Position numbers and translations under genes: made by a program. A stretch of DNA of 64,000 nt from Pyxicephalus adspersus. Taxonomy: Eukaryota; Chordata; Amphibia; Anura; Pyxicephalidae. Location of the stretch: positions 17,069,024-17,133,023 of the forward strand of contig NC_092863.1 of the NCBI RefSeq assembly GCF_032062135.1, read 5' to 3'. This document shows, in pieces, positions 12,586-25,299 of this stretch; position 1 is the first letter of the stretch, and each line of letters opens with the position of its first letter. The notes under the pieces are model-generated. The model saw only the letters and a program-made list of their open reading frames with translations, was not told the DNA's origin and ran no database searches.

Positions 12586-15500
12586 ATGAACAGAAGTGGC
12601 CACAGAAGAAACGCAGCTTCTGGATCAGATATTAGTTCAGGAAATGGCTCATTTGGAAATCAGAGAGAAGGTCCTGGTGGTCATTTTAGTAGTGGTTATT
12701 CTGGTGTACACCCAAGTGGTGGTTCTAGTGTAGGCTTCAATAGCAATTCCAGTGGATATGGTGGTGTGTCTAGAGCAGGGCAAGGTGTAGGTCAGGGTAG
12801 CAGCTCTCGTGGCTATTCCAGTGGAGGACAAAATGAAGACTATGACAGTGGTTGTAGGGGATATAGTGCTGGGTCCAGTAGAAGACAAAGTGGGGGTCAA
12901 GGTGGAAGCTCTGATGGATTTACTGGTGACTCTAGTGGAGGACAAATTGAAGGATATACCAGTGGTTCCAGCAGATATTTTGATGCTTCAAGGGAAATGC
13001 AAGATGGCTGCCAGGGTAGTAACTGTAATAGTTATGGTGCAGGACAAAGCGGAGGCTGTGGAGACAACTCTGGTGGATATAGTGGTTCTTTCAGTGGGGG
13101 GCAAAGTGGAGGGTATGCTGGTAGCACTAGAGGATCTAGCCAATTAGGAGGTGGTTACTCTGGTAGACAGGCTGGGGGCCATACTGGAGATCATAGTGGT
13201 TTTTCAAGTGAAAACACAGCTGGAAGTTTTAGGTCAGCTGATGGCTTTTTTAGCAGAGGATCTAACCACCAAGGTTTCAGTAATGTCACTAGCAATGGAG
13301 GGTTTGGAGGAATCTCTGGAGGAATTCCAGTTGGTGAGCAAAGAATTGGCTTTGGAGGAGGCTTTATTAATGGTTCCTTAGGTGCATTCTCTTACGGGGT
13401 AGGAGATGGTCTTATTCAAGCTGGAGAAAAGGAAACCATGCAGAATCTTAACTCTCGTTTAGCCACATATATGGACAAAGTGCGTGCCCTAGAAGACTCT
13501 AATGCAGATCTTGAGATTAAGATAAAAAACTGGTATGAAACCCATATACCTCAAAAAGTTGACAATACCAAATATTACAAGACCATCGATGAACTGAAAG
13601 ATAAGGTAAGTCCTTGCAACATACAGCATAAGCTTACAGCTAATGCATTTATATAGAAGAAAAATATTTCCACTAAGCAACCCTAATATTACCAAACAAG
13701 AATAAAACTTTTCAGGGCTGCTATATGTGTATTGCCAAAGAAAAATGTATATTAGTAGTGGAGGAATGAATCATAATAAAATGAGAGACTTTCATGTTAA
13801 TGCAATACATTTACGCAATTTCAAGTATATACCTTTGCAGATTCACAATTGTTCTGCAGGGCAGTTACGGGCACCTCCTAGGCCTAAAATACAACAATGT
13901 AGTTAAAGTAATGATATACCCACAGTCATAGGGCAATGACGCCAACCTGGTGCTGGATATGTTTCCTCTAATTATCAAATAAACGTGTGTATTAAGAAAT
14001 GAGTGATTCATAGTGTGTTCAGTTTGCACAATATAACCATAGTGTTCATCTGCTTTAGTGTGTAGCAAACTTATCAACATACACAAAAAAGTAAAAGTAG
14101 ACAAAACTTTTTAGAGCAGGTTTTTTTTAGTACCGTTTGAGTGGCTTTTGAAGAGTTTTATTGTTCATGTGCAGGCATTAAACATATCGGTGACAAGTCC
14201 CCACAAGTGCAAATTTTCACCTCCACTTTTAATATTGTATAACGCTGGTATGTAAATCATGCATTTTTTAAAGGTCTATAAATAGGATCAACAAGAACAC
14301 ACAAAATTGAAACAGATTTATGTAGTTCCAAGAGAGCAAAAGTGCCTCCAAATGTGTAACATTCAGGAGTTATGTTTTATAGGGTACCTTAAATTTTAAA
14401 TATATCATCTGTATGAACCCTACATATACAGACCTCTAATAAATGTTGTCAGTACAAGTACTGACCTTAAAAGGAGACTTCTCCATGTTTGCACTCCCAT
14501 AGCCTGTCTACAATTTGAAGCGTTTTGGTCATAAAGCTGCATAGACTTTCTGTCTAACTCGTATTGTACATACGTACAAGTATTCTCCTACCCACCCTAG
14601 ATAATCAAAGCAAACTAAGCAAGAAACTAAACCACAGTGAATATACAGGTCACAGTGCTACACCTTCATGCAGTGTACCTACCTGTCTACTTGCAGCCTC
14701 TAATGAAGTAGTGCCAGTACAGATATTGCAAATAGCAAAGATTCTCTGTGTCTTTTTCATTACCTATCAATGCCAAGCAAAAGGACAAGGGGCCATTATC
14801 CATATTTGCCCCATAGTATAAAAATCCCTAAGGAAACCAGTTCTCAGGGTCACTGCGCAACCCCACCACCATATGGCAAAATCTTACCGAAGGGGGATAT
14901 GATAAAAGTTCTAAAAATTCCCCATGCTATTTAATACTAAAACGTAAGGTATTGAAAGCAATTATTTATTGTCTAGTGTCATAAACTAAGGTGCTTAGAC
15001 ATTGAAAACCCATTTTAATATATTGTATGCCGCTATATTCCTACAGATCTTCACTGCTACTCTAAAAAATAAGCATAGCACTGTGAAAAATGACAATGCT
15101 CGACTGGCTGCAGATGATTTCAGAGTCAAGTAAGTGAAAAATATTCTACCAAGAACAGAGATTGGAAATCAGTTACAAGTGTGTATCAGAACTTCTTGCC
15201 TCAATTTGGTAATGGTAAATTATTGTCTTTGAGTTATCAGCAACATTGTCAAACTGCTGTCCTACCCCATTTATTTGGCCACTGGGATGTCTATGAGATC
15301 TGCAGGTGAAATCTAGAGGCAGCCCAACCAAATACCTTAAAAAAATCCCTCTATGTCCAACTGCAAAGCTTTGTGAAGCTAATAAACTTTAAAACAGATT
15401 TCCGAAAAATAAGTAAGGCATTACGTCAAACAAAACTTTTTTTTTTTTTTACAAACACATCCATTTCCCACTTTTATCCCTTTGCAAAAATCTTTAGTGT

Positions 15501-18500
15501 TCAAATTTACCTACAACAAATGTCATTAAATAATAATAAAACTCAATAAATAAAAAAGCAAGCTCTAACTAGTTTTCTAGTTGTACACTACCACCTACTG
15601 ATAACAGCTGGAAACTGCAGATTTTAGAAAATATTCACAGCAGTAAATTCATTTATTTGGAAAATAGTTATTAAATTCACATCCAGTTCAAAGCTGACCA
15701 GAGTATAGTATTGTGTGAAATGAAAAAAGTTTTAACCTCTTCCTAGTTCTTTTTTTTCTCCATTTTTTGGGGGAATCATTGGTAGGCTGATGGCTAAATT
15801 TGGGGAAAGCTTCCAGTAAAGAACCCAAAACCAAACAAAAAAAAAAACAGAAAGCATTAACTGCAAATGTTTGTCTATTTTTAAGTAAAAGACCATAAGG
15901 GACTATTTTATATGTGCCATACTAATACAATTAATTGCATATCAAGAATTAATATTGTATTTATTATGTTTGTTAGGGTCAACACCCATGACAGGCTTGG
16001 ACCTCCAATCTAGCAAAATGACTTTAACATGCTCGAAAGATCCCTGCACACCCCCGTGTAAATAGATCCCCCAGATGATTCTAAGGATTAGAATGCAATT
16101 TCTTTTTGTGAAAAAAATTTTCGTAAAAAAAAATTGAAAAATCATTTCATCAATCAATTCATTTTTTTTTTTTTTGTTTTAGTTTGACAGCCCAATCCTA
16201 GGTCATACTGATCATCACTTTGATTAGAGTATAGACGCTTAACGATATGTAAGGTGGCGCACAGCATGGCTTTCTAAATGGAGTAACTTAAAATAAGGGA
16301 ACAATAAAGCCAAAAAAGGTTTCTATAATCCATAGGAATATTATTGGTATGTATTTCCAGGTATGAAAGTGAACGCCTCCTGTATCAAAATGTGGATTCA
16401 GATACTTCTGGTTTACGTAAATGTCTGGATGACTTGACTTTGGATAGATCCAGCCTTGAAAGCCAAATTGAGAGCTTAAGAGAAGAACTTTCATACCTCA
16501 AGAAAAACCATGAAGAGGTAAGAAACGCATATGAGGTGTATATAGTCATGTTGATCTGTGCAATATATGCCAACCAGTTTCCTTATTAGAATTATAGACA
16601 CATGAATTACATCCCTTCCTTCTAGTACTGACCCACAGAGGGGCCATGGGTTCTATAGACCTAAATGTTAATATCTTTATTATTACTGCTTGCAGTGGTG
16701 GAAAATACAATGCAATTTGCAGCAAATATGTTTGTCACAGACAATATTGGACTAACCTATTTTTGATATCCAGGAGATGAAGTGCATGCAAGGTGTTTCT
16801 GGTGATGTGACAGTTCAGGTGGACGCTGCTCCAGGGGTCAACATCCTTAAAATCTTAAATGACACCAGGGCTCAGTATGAAGATTTGGCAGAAGAAAATC
16901 GCAGAAAGGCAGAAGAAGAATACACACAAAAGGTGACATAACTGATTTTTTTTTCGTTTGCAAAATAAAAATTAAAAAGTTTAAATATACATCGGTGTGT
17001 GCACACTTATGGTATATACTGCCTGTCCAAAAAAAAATATGTCACACATTTTAAGATTTTGTTGGACCTCTTTCAGCTTTGATTGCAGCAGACATTGACT
17101 ACGGTATGTATGTAAAGTGTTGGTCGAATAGCTCATATTGTTCGGGTGATCGAATGCCGAATTCGCACAACATTCAAGTCAATGTTTGGGAAATTCGGGT
17201 TGTTTTTAGGGACTATTAAGCGCTGCAAGAACAATCAGATTGCTCTTGCAGCCCTTTACTAGTTGTATGTGTTCTTGGATAGAGTTTCCAAGAACACAGG
17301 ACACTAGATTGATGAATGGGGAAACTTGTCCCCATTTAACCACTAGTGCCCGGGGATCGCCAGCAGTCACAGCTGTGACTGCAAAGTTCCCACGGTCACA
17401 TGACAGTTCCACTACCATCCCCGGGGCAGGTTAATTAACCTGTAGTGCCCAGGGGATCGCACACCCTTCTCAATGATTGCAGACTCTGCTGTAATCATTG
17501 AGAAGATGCCCAACCGGCAAGTATCTTACTCTGTAACATGCACAGTAATATGATACATTTGTTACATTTTTCTTCCAGTGGATAAAAAAAATTTAACAAA
17601 TATATTAGAAAATTACTATGCTGGAAAGTGTTACAGAGTAAGAGATATCATGTCATTGTAAGATAACCTGTAAAAAAAAAAAGTAGTTAAACACAAACAC
17701 AAATTAATTTAACATTAATTTTTATTTTATTTTTTTACATTTTTTATTTTTTTTTAAATTTTTTTATCCAAAATTTTACTGTGGAATCTCGTTTTTTTCA
17801 GGTTGGGTCTACCCGAATGTGAACAGCCATTTTCTGGTTGAATATAGGGACAACCCGAATTTGAAAACACCAACACTAGTCATAACGTTAAACGACTGTA
17901 TATATTTTTTGTTACAAGTAATAGGCTTTTATATCAACGTTAGTGTAGCATTTGCTCTTTAGGTATTATGTGTTTCTGATAATAAACTTGAGTGTCTTTA
18001 ATCTCCCAATCTGTATTTTAACTGCACAAATTCTGTACATTCTGTTTTAGGTCTCCGAGCTGAATAGCGAGATATCTCATAGCAGTAAACAGATTGAATC
18101 CGTCAAGTGTGAAGCTACAGAACTGAGACGTACTATGCACAACATGGAGTTAGAACTTCAGACACATCTTGCCATGGTACAGTATTACACCCTATGTTGA
18201 ATACATTCAACACGCTTGACTGTCCTGTTACTGACAGAGCTACCCATGTTGGGGGACTTAATGGCAACTTCAAATTAGATGGATCTAGGTGGCATTGCAG
18301 ACATGCAGCAGAGTGGTACCAATGTGCAATGGCAATATTTCTATGGCGTAGCTGCTCTTGGACCCAATAGACTATATAAAGCACACACTGCAGTTCTAAA
18401 TATACTACAAAAAGGTAATATGGGACCTTAATTCTATGTTTGCCAGGGTTTCATTAACGTTTAGTTTAGATATCTGAAAGCTCCCCATGAATGAAGCACA

Positions 18501-21500
18501 TTGTGAAAGACGGGGGTGAATGTTGCTGGGGTGTTAGGTGGTAAAGTCAATAATGTTGCCATATCATATATCACTTCTAGATAAGGAATGCAGAGGGTAT
18601 ATGCAGTATTTTATATTTGATGGTACCATGGGGGCTATAAAATAATATACTGCTCGAGCTCAGGCACTGAGCCTTCCTATAAACAACTGCCTATGATAAG
18701 CCCGGGCTGAATTTGGGAGTGATTCAGGTAGTTAGGTTATTTTAGATTGAGCTGGTGAACCAGATTAGATGGTGTTTTATAGGATCAATGAATTTTTAAG
18801 ATCATATTTGGTCTGATCTTGGGTATGTTGGTATTGGTCATTAATGGTATTTCACAATTGTTCCCTCATATAGAAAAACTCCTTAGAGAATGCACTGGCG
18901 GAGACAGAGGGTCAATATTGTGCTCAGCTGGCCGAAATTCAAGACAAAGTGATAGGTCTGGAGGATCAACTGGCTCAACTCCGAAATGACATGGAAAACC
19001 AATCACGAGAGTACAAGCTTCTACTGGACATCAGGTCCAAGCTGGAGAATGAAATAGACATGTACCGCAAACTTTTAGATGAAGAAGGGTGAGTGTGGGA
19101 TGAGTTTGTTTTTTTCTTACTAGCTTAAAAAAATTGCAGCTATAATTGAAATATATCTAAAGATTGAGAGACTCTGAAATATAATTCTTTGTTAGCGAAA
19201 TAGGAGAAGAACCCATGAGGTTTCTATTGCTTACTCATGAGTTTTTTCCTCACTTCCTCTGCAACACTGAGGATTGAAAAGCTCCAATGGACACAGAGGC
19301 AGCAGTAAAACATGTTTGGGGCCTTACTTACCTAACATTTATTGCTGTCTATATCCATTCCTAAAACCAAATTAATCGAGATATTACACATGTAGTTTGC
19401 TTCCATATCCAAGTAAGAATTCCTATAGAGTTACCTACGTTGTCACCCAAAGTCCATACCAGGAAACACATGACGAATTCTCTGACTCCCCACAATTCAG
19501 TGATTGGTGCATGAGCAACAGATTCCCAGGTCCCAGGGTTGTTATATGAGGAAGGTGGGGATGGTGCTCGGTTGATCCCTGTGCACATTTTTGCTTTTCA
19601 CAGAAAATCCTAGGTAGGAAAAGGTGAGAGTGAAGATGGCAAGTACAGCCACCCTCTGGTGCTTCATATGTTGGGAACTAATATCTGTTCCTTCCCTAGT
19701 ACAAAAAGAGTACCCATAGGCAAAAAGTACCCTTTGACTTTCCAAGATAGAACCAGGAGTAGAAGTATTGGTGTTCTTTGTAAAATAACTGAATGTAAAG
19801 ATGATACCGCAGGATAGGACTTGATACTTCAAGCTTTCTTGTCAAACTTCAGATGTCAATGAGATATTCTTTGCAGTCTTTAAACACAGATTTTAGAAAA
19901 TTGTGACTCTTTTTTAAGGACATTTTCTAGTAATTGAAAAAAACTGCTTCTTAATGTGGTCAGGATACTACTGCTTTTTTCCATACATATAATATATATA
20001 TATATATATATATTATATTATATTATATAGTAACACACCGTTCATGAATCAGGATTGCCAGGACTTCTAATGTGTAGATCACAAACATGTACAGACAAAT
20101 GATGGTGCTGCTGTAGTGATGTTGCTATCACAACCAAGCAGTACATTTATTTTTTTATTATTTATTAATTCTGCTTTTACAAATAGTGCAGAGATGCTCA
20201 TTATATCATTCTTCCTTATATATATCTTCCATAGATAGACTAGAGACATCTACCTAGGGTAAGCCCTACTCCCCTATTGTCTCCCATCAGGATGTTGCTT
20301 CAAAAAAGATGTCCACTCTGCTTTATGGTTGGAATGGCTATTTTCTCATGGTGGAGGATAGGCTAGAGACAATTCAATGGGCCTGATTTATTAAAACTTT
20401 CCAAGACTAGTGAAGATAGACTAAAATGGGAGAACCTGGGAGAGCCATCAAACTGGGAATGGATTTTCTAAAAATCATTTGCTATTAGATGGCAAATGTC
20501 TCAATCCTGGACCAGATCATCCAGGTTCTCCCATTATAGTCTATTTTCACCAATCTTAGAGAGCTTTATTAAATCAGGCCCAATATATCAACATCATTTT
20601 GTGCTATATTAATGCTTCATGGTTACACATTCGAATTGATGTTACCCTGTGAGTACATTGTCATGTCAATTTGCTATACTATACTTTTTTGTAGAGGTTC
20701 AAAGTATTATGATTCGTCATCAAAACGAGATGGATGGTCAGACTCATCTTCAATGTCAGGTAACTGTTCATAGAAATGTAAGAATAATATTGTAACTACC
20801 CCAATGTATTCAATAATATGTTTTCTTGACAAGATTACTTTTTTTATTTTGCTACAATGAGAAGAGCAGAAATTGAGATCTGGGTAATGAAAAAGCTGGG
20901 ATCCGTTATCTGGTGGAGAATCAATCTTTGGCATTAGGATTCTACACCCGTGAATGTTTCAAACAAACAATGCAGAATTCATGAGGCTCTTTATTATTAT
21001 TTAACTCGTATTTTTATAGCACCAACATATTTGCTGTAAAGAGTCCAAAGTCATATCACCAACTGTCCCTCAGAGAGATTCACAATCTAATGTTCCTACC
21101 ATAGTCATATCTCATCAACAAGTCTAAGGCCATTTTTTGTGGGAAGTCAAATAACCTAACTGCATGATTTTAGGATGCAGGAGGAAACCTAGAGCAAACT
21201 CACATTGGGAGAACATACAAACTCCTAGCAGATTCATTTTTGGTGTACAAAATGACAATGACGAAATAACAATTTACCAAGGGCCAAGGGGGTCATGGCC
21301 TGGTAATCCTGGCCCCAGAATTTATTTAGTTGGAAATGGTTAGCACTTTAGGATATTGAGGCCGTGAACTTTGGTCTTTGATTACAGTAGTTTGTATGGT
21401 TTTCAATAAACTATTATGTTTTGTTCTTCTGATGGTACACTAATTAATAACTAAGCTTTACCCTTTCTCTCACCCAGTCTCAGATCAAAGAAAAAGACGA

Positions 21501-21581
21501 CTTGTAACCACAATTACTGAAGAAAGAGTGAACAATAGAGTTGTCTCAACCAAGGTGGACAAGGTTGAACAGAATATCTAA
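12586..21581 (+). CDS. Type I keratin K-B with long Gly/Ser/Tyr head
   Basis: Exons: 12586-13605 (or from 12343, see the TGA there), 15047-15129, 16361-16517, 16774-16932, 18051-18176, 18874-19088, 20695-20759 and 21478-21581 (TAA). From 12586 it gives 642 residues, far above the usual 400-500. The head (about residues 1-270) is built of degenerate SGGQ/GGY/GSS repeats like epidermal K10-type heads, which form glycine loops. The helix-initiation region is [20 protein letters not shown]. The helix-termination region is unusual: MYRKLLDEE instead of TYRRLLEGE. Coil 1B exon 2 has VKNDNARL where LQIDNARL is usual. Tail: [11 protein letters not shown], then [18 protein letters not shown]. Introns carry a hAT-like MITE (intron 4), a TA repeat and family-A MITE (intron 6), and a LINE/SINE-like repeat (intron 7). 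All splice sites are GT-AG. Family certain; functional status uncertain because of the early TGA. Confidence 0.88.
17116..17877. mobile_element. hAT-like non-autonomous element in K-B intron 4
   Basis: Starts AGTGTTGGTCGAATAGCTC and ends ACACCAACACT, giving inverted termini AGTGTTGG/CCAACACT. The interior is GC-richer, with CGAATTCG-type sub-repeats near both ends (GGTCGAAT, ACCCGAAT). It contains no transposase. The superfamily is inferred from the terminus style. Confidence 0.6.
19987..20028. repeat. (TA)n microsatellite
   Basis: Alternating TA tract with a TATTA variant end, in K-B intron 6. Confidence 0.9.
20379..20581. mobile_element. MITE family A, complete copy, K-B intron 6
   Basis: Inverted termini GGGCCTGATTTATTAAA / TTTATTAAATCAGGCCC, 203 bp, flanked by AAT on both sides as a 3-bp target duplication. 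It has no coding capacity. The 3-bp A/T duplication suggests PIF/Harbinger-type mobilisation (inference). Confidence 0.8.
20990..21232 (-). repeat. Dispersed LINE/SINE-like repeat, reverse orientation
   Basis: Starts with (TTA)n, then TATAGCACCAACATATTTGC and later CCCTCAGAGAGATTCACAATC and GGGAGAACATACAAACTCCT. This is the reverse complement of the 3' end seen at 10396-10508, with a longer body. It lies in K-B intron 7. Confidence 0.7.
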
Positions 21582-22115
21582 ATCAAAAAGATCCAGTTGC
21601 TATTACATTTGGTGCAAAGCTGCCTAAAATCTCAACATCCATTAGCAATTAGAAAACTAATTAGCAATTAGAAAACTTTAAAGAGGTCTATGTAAACCAC
21701 ACAATGATGGGAATGTCATGTACTCAAATGAGCTTTCTAATGGATATTAAGGATGGTATAGAGGAAGCGATCCAATAAACCCTAGCTGAAACTTAAATTA
21801 AAATGGTTTCAATGTCAAACATGAAACAAAGCAAAAAAATTGATGTAACAGCTAATGATGCCAAGACCCCATAACTATAGAAATCTAACAAAACTATTAG
21901 TTAAAAATAGCTTTTTTGTATACAAAATCCTCAAAACAGTTTGTTCATCTCCATCAATTAGATTTAATATTGCTTCCCTCCTCTATACTCCTCAAACACT
22001 CATCAGTTGTGTGTGCACCACAAATTTCACTTCTCATTAAACAGTCCATCTGTTTTTACTGGCTCAGCAAAATGTTAAATGTTCAATGAAATACTGTACT
22101 TTCTTTTTCTCCTTT

Positions 22116-22121
22116 AATAAA
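22116..22121 (+). terminator. Poly(A) signal of K-B
   Basis: AATAAA 535 bp after the stop, followed by a GTGTGTGTTTTTGT-type GU-rich element at about 22160. An earlier AATAAA at 21774-21779 lacks a clear GU-rich downstream element and may be an alternative. Confidence 0.6.
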
Positions 22122-22455
22122 TGCCGTTCTTTGCAATGATATAAATTCTTACTTTCATGTGTGTGTTTTTGTATGTAGAAAGGGTGTGTGTAATTAGACA
22201 GGATACATGTGTATAGCAGGATTTTTTAAGGCTTGGTCATTACATTTGGCCTTTTGGTTCCAGTAAAATTATTTGTTTAATCTGCCAATCAGAAGCCTCT
22301 GAAAACAAATGGCCTGAACACAACATTAGGGCTTTGGGTAGCCATCTAAGAATGGGAACAGTTTCAGATGTCAGTCAGGACCCACTCAGGGCACAGCAGG
22401 TCCTACCTGTAAACTCAGTAAAGTATGATTTCAAAGTGATGTGGGTTGAATGAAA

Positions 22456-22634
22456 GGTCCTGATTTATTAAAGTGCTCCAAGGACTACAGAAGATAGACT
22501 GTCATGAGGGAACCTGGGTGATCAAGCAAACCTGGAATGGATTTCTTAAAAATCATTTGTTAATATTTGGCCAATGCTTTCGAACCTAGATCACCCAGGT
22601 TTCCCCAGTCTTGGACAGCTTTAAAAAATCAGGC
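22456..22634. repeat. MITE family A copy
   Basis: GGTCCTGATTTATTAAAG left terminus, the ATGGATTTCTTAAAAATCAT core and the AAAAAATCAGGC right terminus. It lies downstream of K-B and is slightly eroded. Confidence 0.75.
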
Positions 22635-22919
22635 TGAATACATAGCAGTTAGTGAAGGTAACAATAAATTTGTACTATAAAAAAGTATCAAGGGTTAGGT
22701 AAACCAGACATCACCAACTTGGCTGTAAAAATTTGAGGAAGTGAATATGAGTGATGAGTAAATGAGTTAAACTCTCCATGGGGTCAAAGAATACGTTATA
22801 CTTGGTATTTACTATACAAAGGTATAGGATAATTCTGCCCTTACTTGGGATGAGAAAAAGGTGACAAAAGCTCCACCTGATGGTTACATGTAGGAATATG
22901 CATGACTGACAAGGCAGAG

Positions 22920-23760
22920 ACCCCACATACAGTGCCCTCCCCTTAACAAAAACCCCTCAAATGACACCCCACTCAAATGATGATTAAATGGCCGAAAGGC
23001 CTTTTAATAAACAAAATTTCTGAAAACAATAACAATTATTTAAACATTTTTCATAAATACCCAAAACAAATAAATAACCATAAAACACCAAATAGCAAAA
23101 AATTAACATAAAGAACAATCCAACTAACAATACAAATACATAAATAACACATAACCTTGACTCAATACACCCACTCTCCTGGTTACTGGTCCTTGAAGGC
23201 CCCCTCTACTATACCCCCAAACTTATTTTGGTCTGCACCGCCATGATATATATGCTCTCAGCCGCACCACAAGCTCAGGAACGATAGCTGCAGCACTTGC
23301 AGCCGTTTCAACCAAGACCCATCAACTACCAATTACCAAAATTGCAGAGAGACCCATTTGGAAGATGAGCCTCTCATCCCCACTGAAATAGACCAGAAAA
23401 CCACCTTCCTTCAAGGACCTCACCGCAGCCACAAAGCTCAACCTAACCAAATCCCCACAAGCACCCAAATACTAGGAAGGGTGGGTGGGAAACTTTCTGG
23501 ACTCTCCCCGTCCTGCCATAGAATGATGAAATGATCCTCCCCTTCCGTTTTCCCCCCCCACTTTTCACTCCTCTTCCGCCTCCCTCAACTACGTCCCCCC
23601 CCCACTCTAACTTCCCCTCCTAATCACGTTGCAAGTTAGTTAACCCTAGCACTGCCTGCTCCCTACCCCTTCCCAGTCATGGAGGCCTTCCACTATGTTC
23701 TCCCGCTCCAGGCCTCTCTATACTGTTATGCAGTATTTGATTTTTATTCTGAGAAAAAAA
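22920..23760. other. C-rich unclassified repeat-like block
   Basis: Starts with CCCTCCCCTTAAC and an inverted GGCCGAAAGGCC at 22990-23001, then an A/C-rich strand and a pyrimidine-rich end. The composition differs sharply from the flanks, which suggests inserted mobile DNA. No protein motif or defined termini found. Confidence 0.35.
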
Positions 23761-23764
23761 AATG

Positions 23765-24950
23765 TTATTTTGAATAATATTTAAATGAAAAATAAAATGG
23801 CGAGCTAAGAAACTAAAATGGCGAGCAATTTAATCCAAAACATAGACCAATACATTGCTTTTCGATTTTTTTTTTTTTTTTTTTTGCGCTGTAGGTTTTT
23901 CAAACTGAGATCACCAGTACCTTTCAACTTGAAGGCTATCACTAATTGCAACTATTTAGAGCCATATAGAGCAGGTGGTTTCGAATGGTGAGCCACTTCT
24001 TTGGCTTTAGGAGGTCTGACGTTGGTTGATGGATACATGACCAGTGGAAACGATGAGTATTTCCTTGGGGTTTGAACCGTTTCCAGGTTACCACTGTTTT
24101 CCCATTGACTAGAAGTACTGACGAGGATATGTTTTATTTGGGAGATTGTTTTCTCTGCTTTCTGAAACTTTTTCTTCCCCCACCCTATTCCATCAACAGA
24201 ATACCAATCATTTGGTAATGGTAAAAAGGGGCCACCTCTCAGCAAAACATTCTGCTAGTGACAACTTTTTTATACTATTGGTCATATATTCATTATTGCA
24301 AAAAAAAAAAAAAAAGTTGTAGCCAATAAAAGATTTAGACCACTAATTCTACATTTGGTAACTATCAACAATAAAACATTCTTGTAAAAAAATCTGATAC
24401 AGAATAAAACGTTTAAATAGAAGTTAACTGTGCCATCTGTATTCTTGCCCCTGATGACCACCAGCCAATGAGAATGCCATATACCTCAACTACAGACTTA
24501 TGACCAGTTGTTTAAAATGTTTAAGTGTGGTTACCATGCCATGCCAAGTGCACATGAGACTGCGCTAATTAATGGGCATGGTGAAAGGTGGAGAGCATGG
24601 AGAGCTCCTTTGAGCGCATGTTGTCTGTACACAGCAAAATCTTCCACATACAAGCACATAACAAAGGAGTTGTCCACACCAGCCCATGAAATAGTCTTTG
24701 AGTGAGGCTTTAGTTCCTCACATTTTTATGCAATCTTTTTTTTCAACCCACTGAATTAAAGGTGAAAGTCTGCAGTTCAACTGGATCTGAGTTGTTTCAT
24801 TTAAAATTAATTGTGGTAATGTACAGAACCAAAATTAGAAAAAAGTTGTCTCTGTCCAAAAATTAATGGACCTAACTGCATATAGAACCATATTATACAT
24901 CACTGTACATCAAATAGGGGCCGCAAATGACAGACAGAAACAGACAGACA
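23765..24950. other. Intergenic, homopolymer tracts only
   Basis: A poly(T) run at about 23868-23885 and a poly(A) run at 24300-24315. No gene seen. Confidence 0.45.
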
Positions 24951-24954
24951 CAGG

Positions 24955-25200
24955 AAGAGGAGAGAACTCTGACCCAAAGAGCTTACAATCTAGGAGGTGG
25001 GGGAAGTATCACAAAATAGGAAGGGGGATAGGGAGTGGTGGGAAGTAGTGAAGGTTTTAAGAGACAGAAGAAGATGGGTAGGCAAATTTGAATAGATGGG
25101 TTATAAGGGCTCTTTTAAATGAGCAGAAAGTAGGTGCATGCCAAATAAGAGGAAGACCATTCCAGAGAGTTGGGGCAGCTCTAGAAAAGTCAAAATACGG
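24955..25200. repeat. Unclassified dispersed repeat fragment
   Basis: Carries AAAGAGCTTACAATCTAGGA and ACCATTCCAGAGAGTTGGGG with TCTAGAAAAGTC, phrases I recognise from dispersed repeats of fish and frog genomes. The GAGCTTACAATCTA phrase has a near match (AAGCTTACAATCTAAGG) at 52395-52411. The class is not determined. Confidence 0.45.
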
Positions 25201-25299
25201 CCATGAGAGTAAGTTGTTTGTAGTCCCAATACCCAACATGAGTAAGTCCCCCTGTGATAAGTGTCAGGAAGGAGAAATATATCCATATAGGCCACCAGT

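Noticed and set aside
12649..12945. 98-codon minus-strand frame in the K-B head (also plus-strand 12809-13147 and 13151-13381)
   Set aside because: Shadow frames of the repetitive Gly/Ser-rich keratin head; no independent start context or motif.
21774..21779. Early AATAAA as the main K-B poly(A) signal
   Set aside because: Lacks the GU-rich downstream element seen after 22116-22121; kept only as an alternative.
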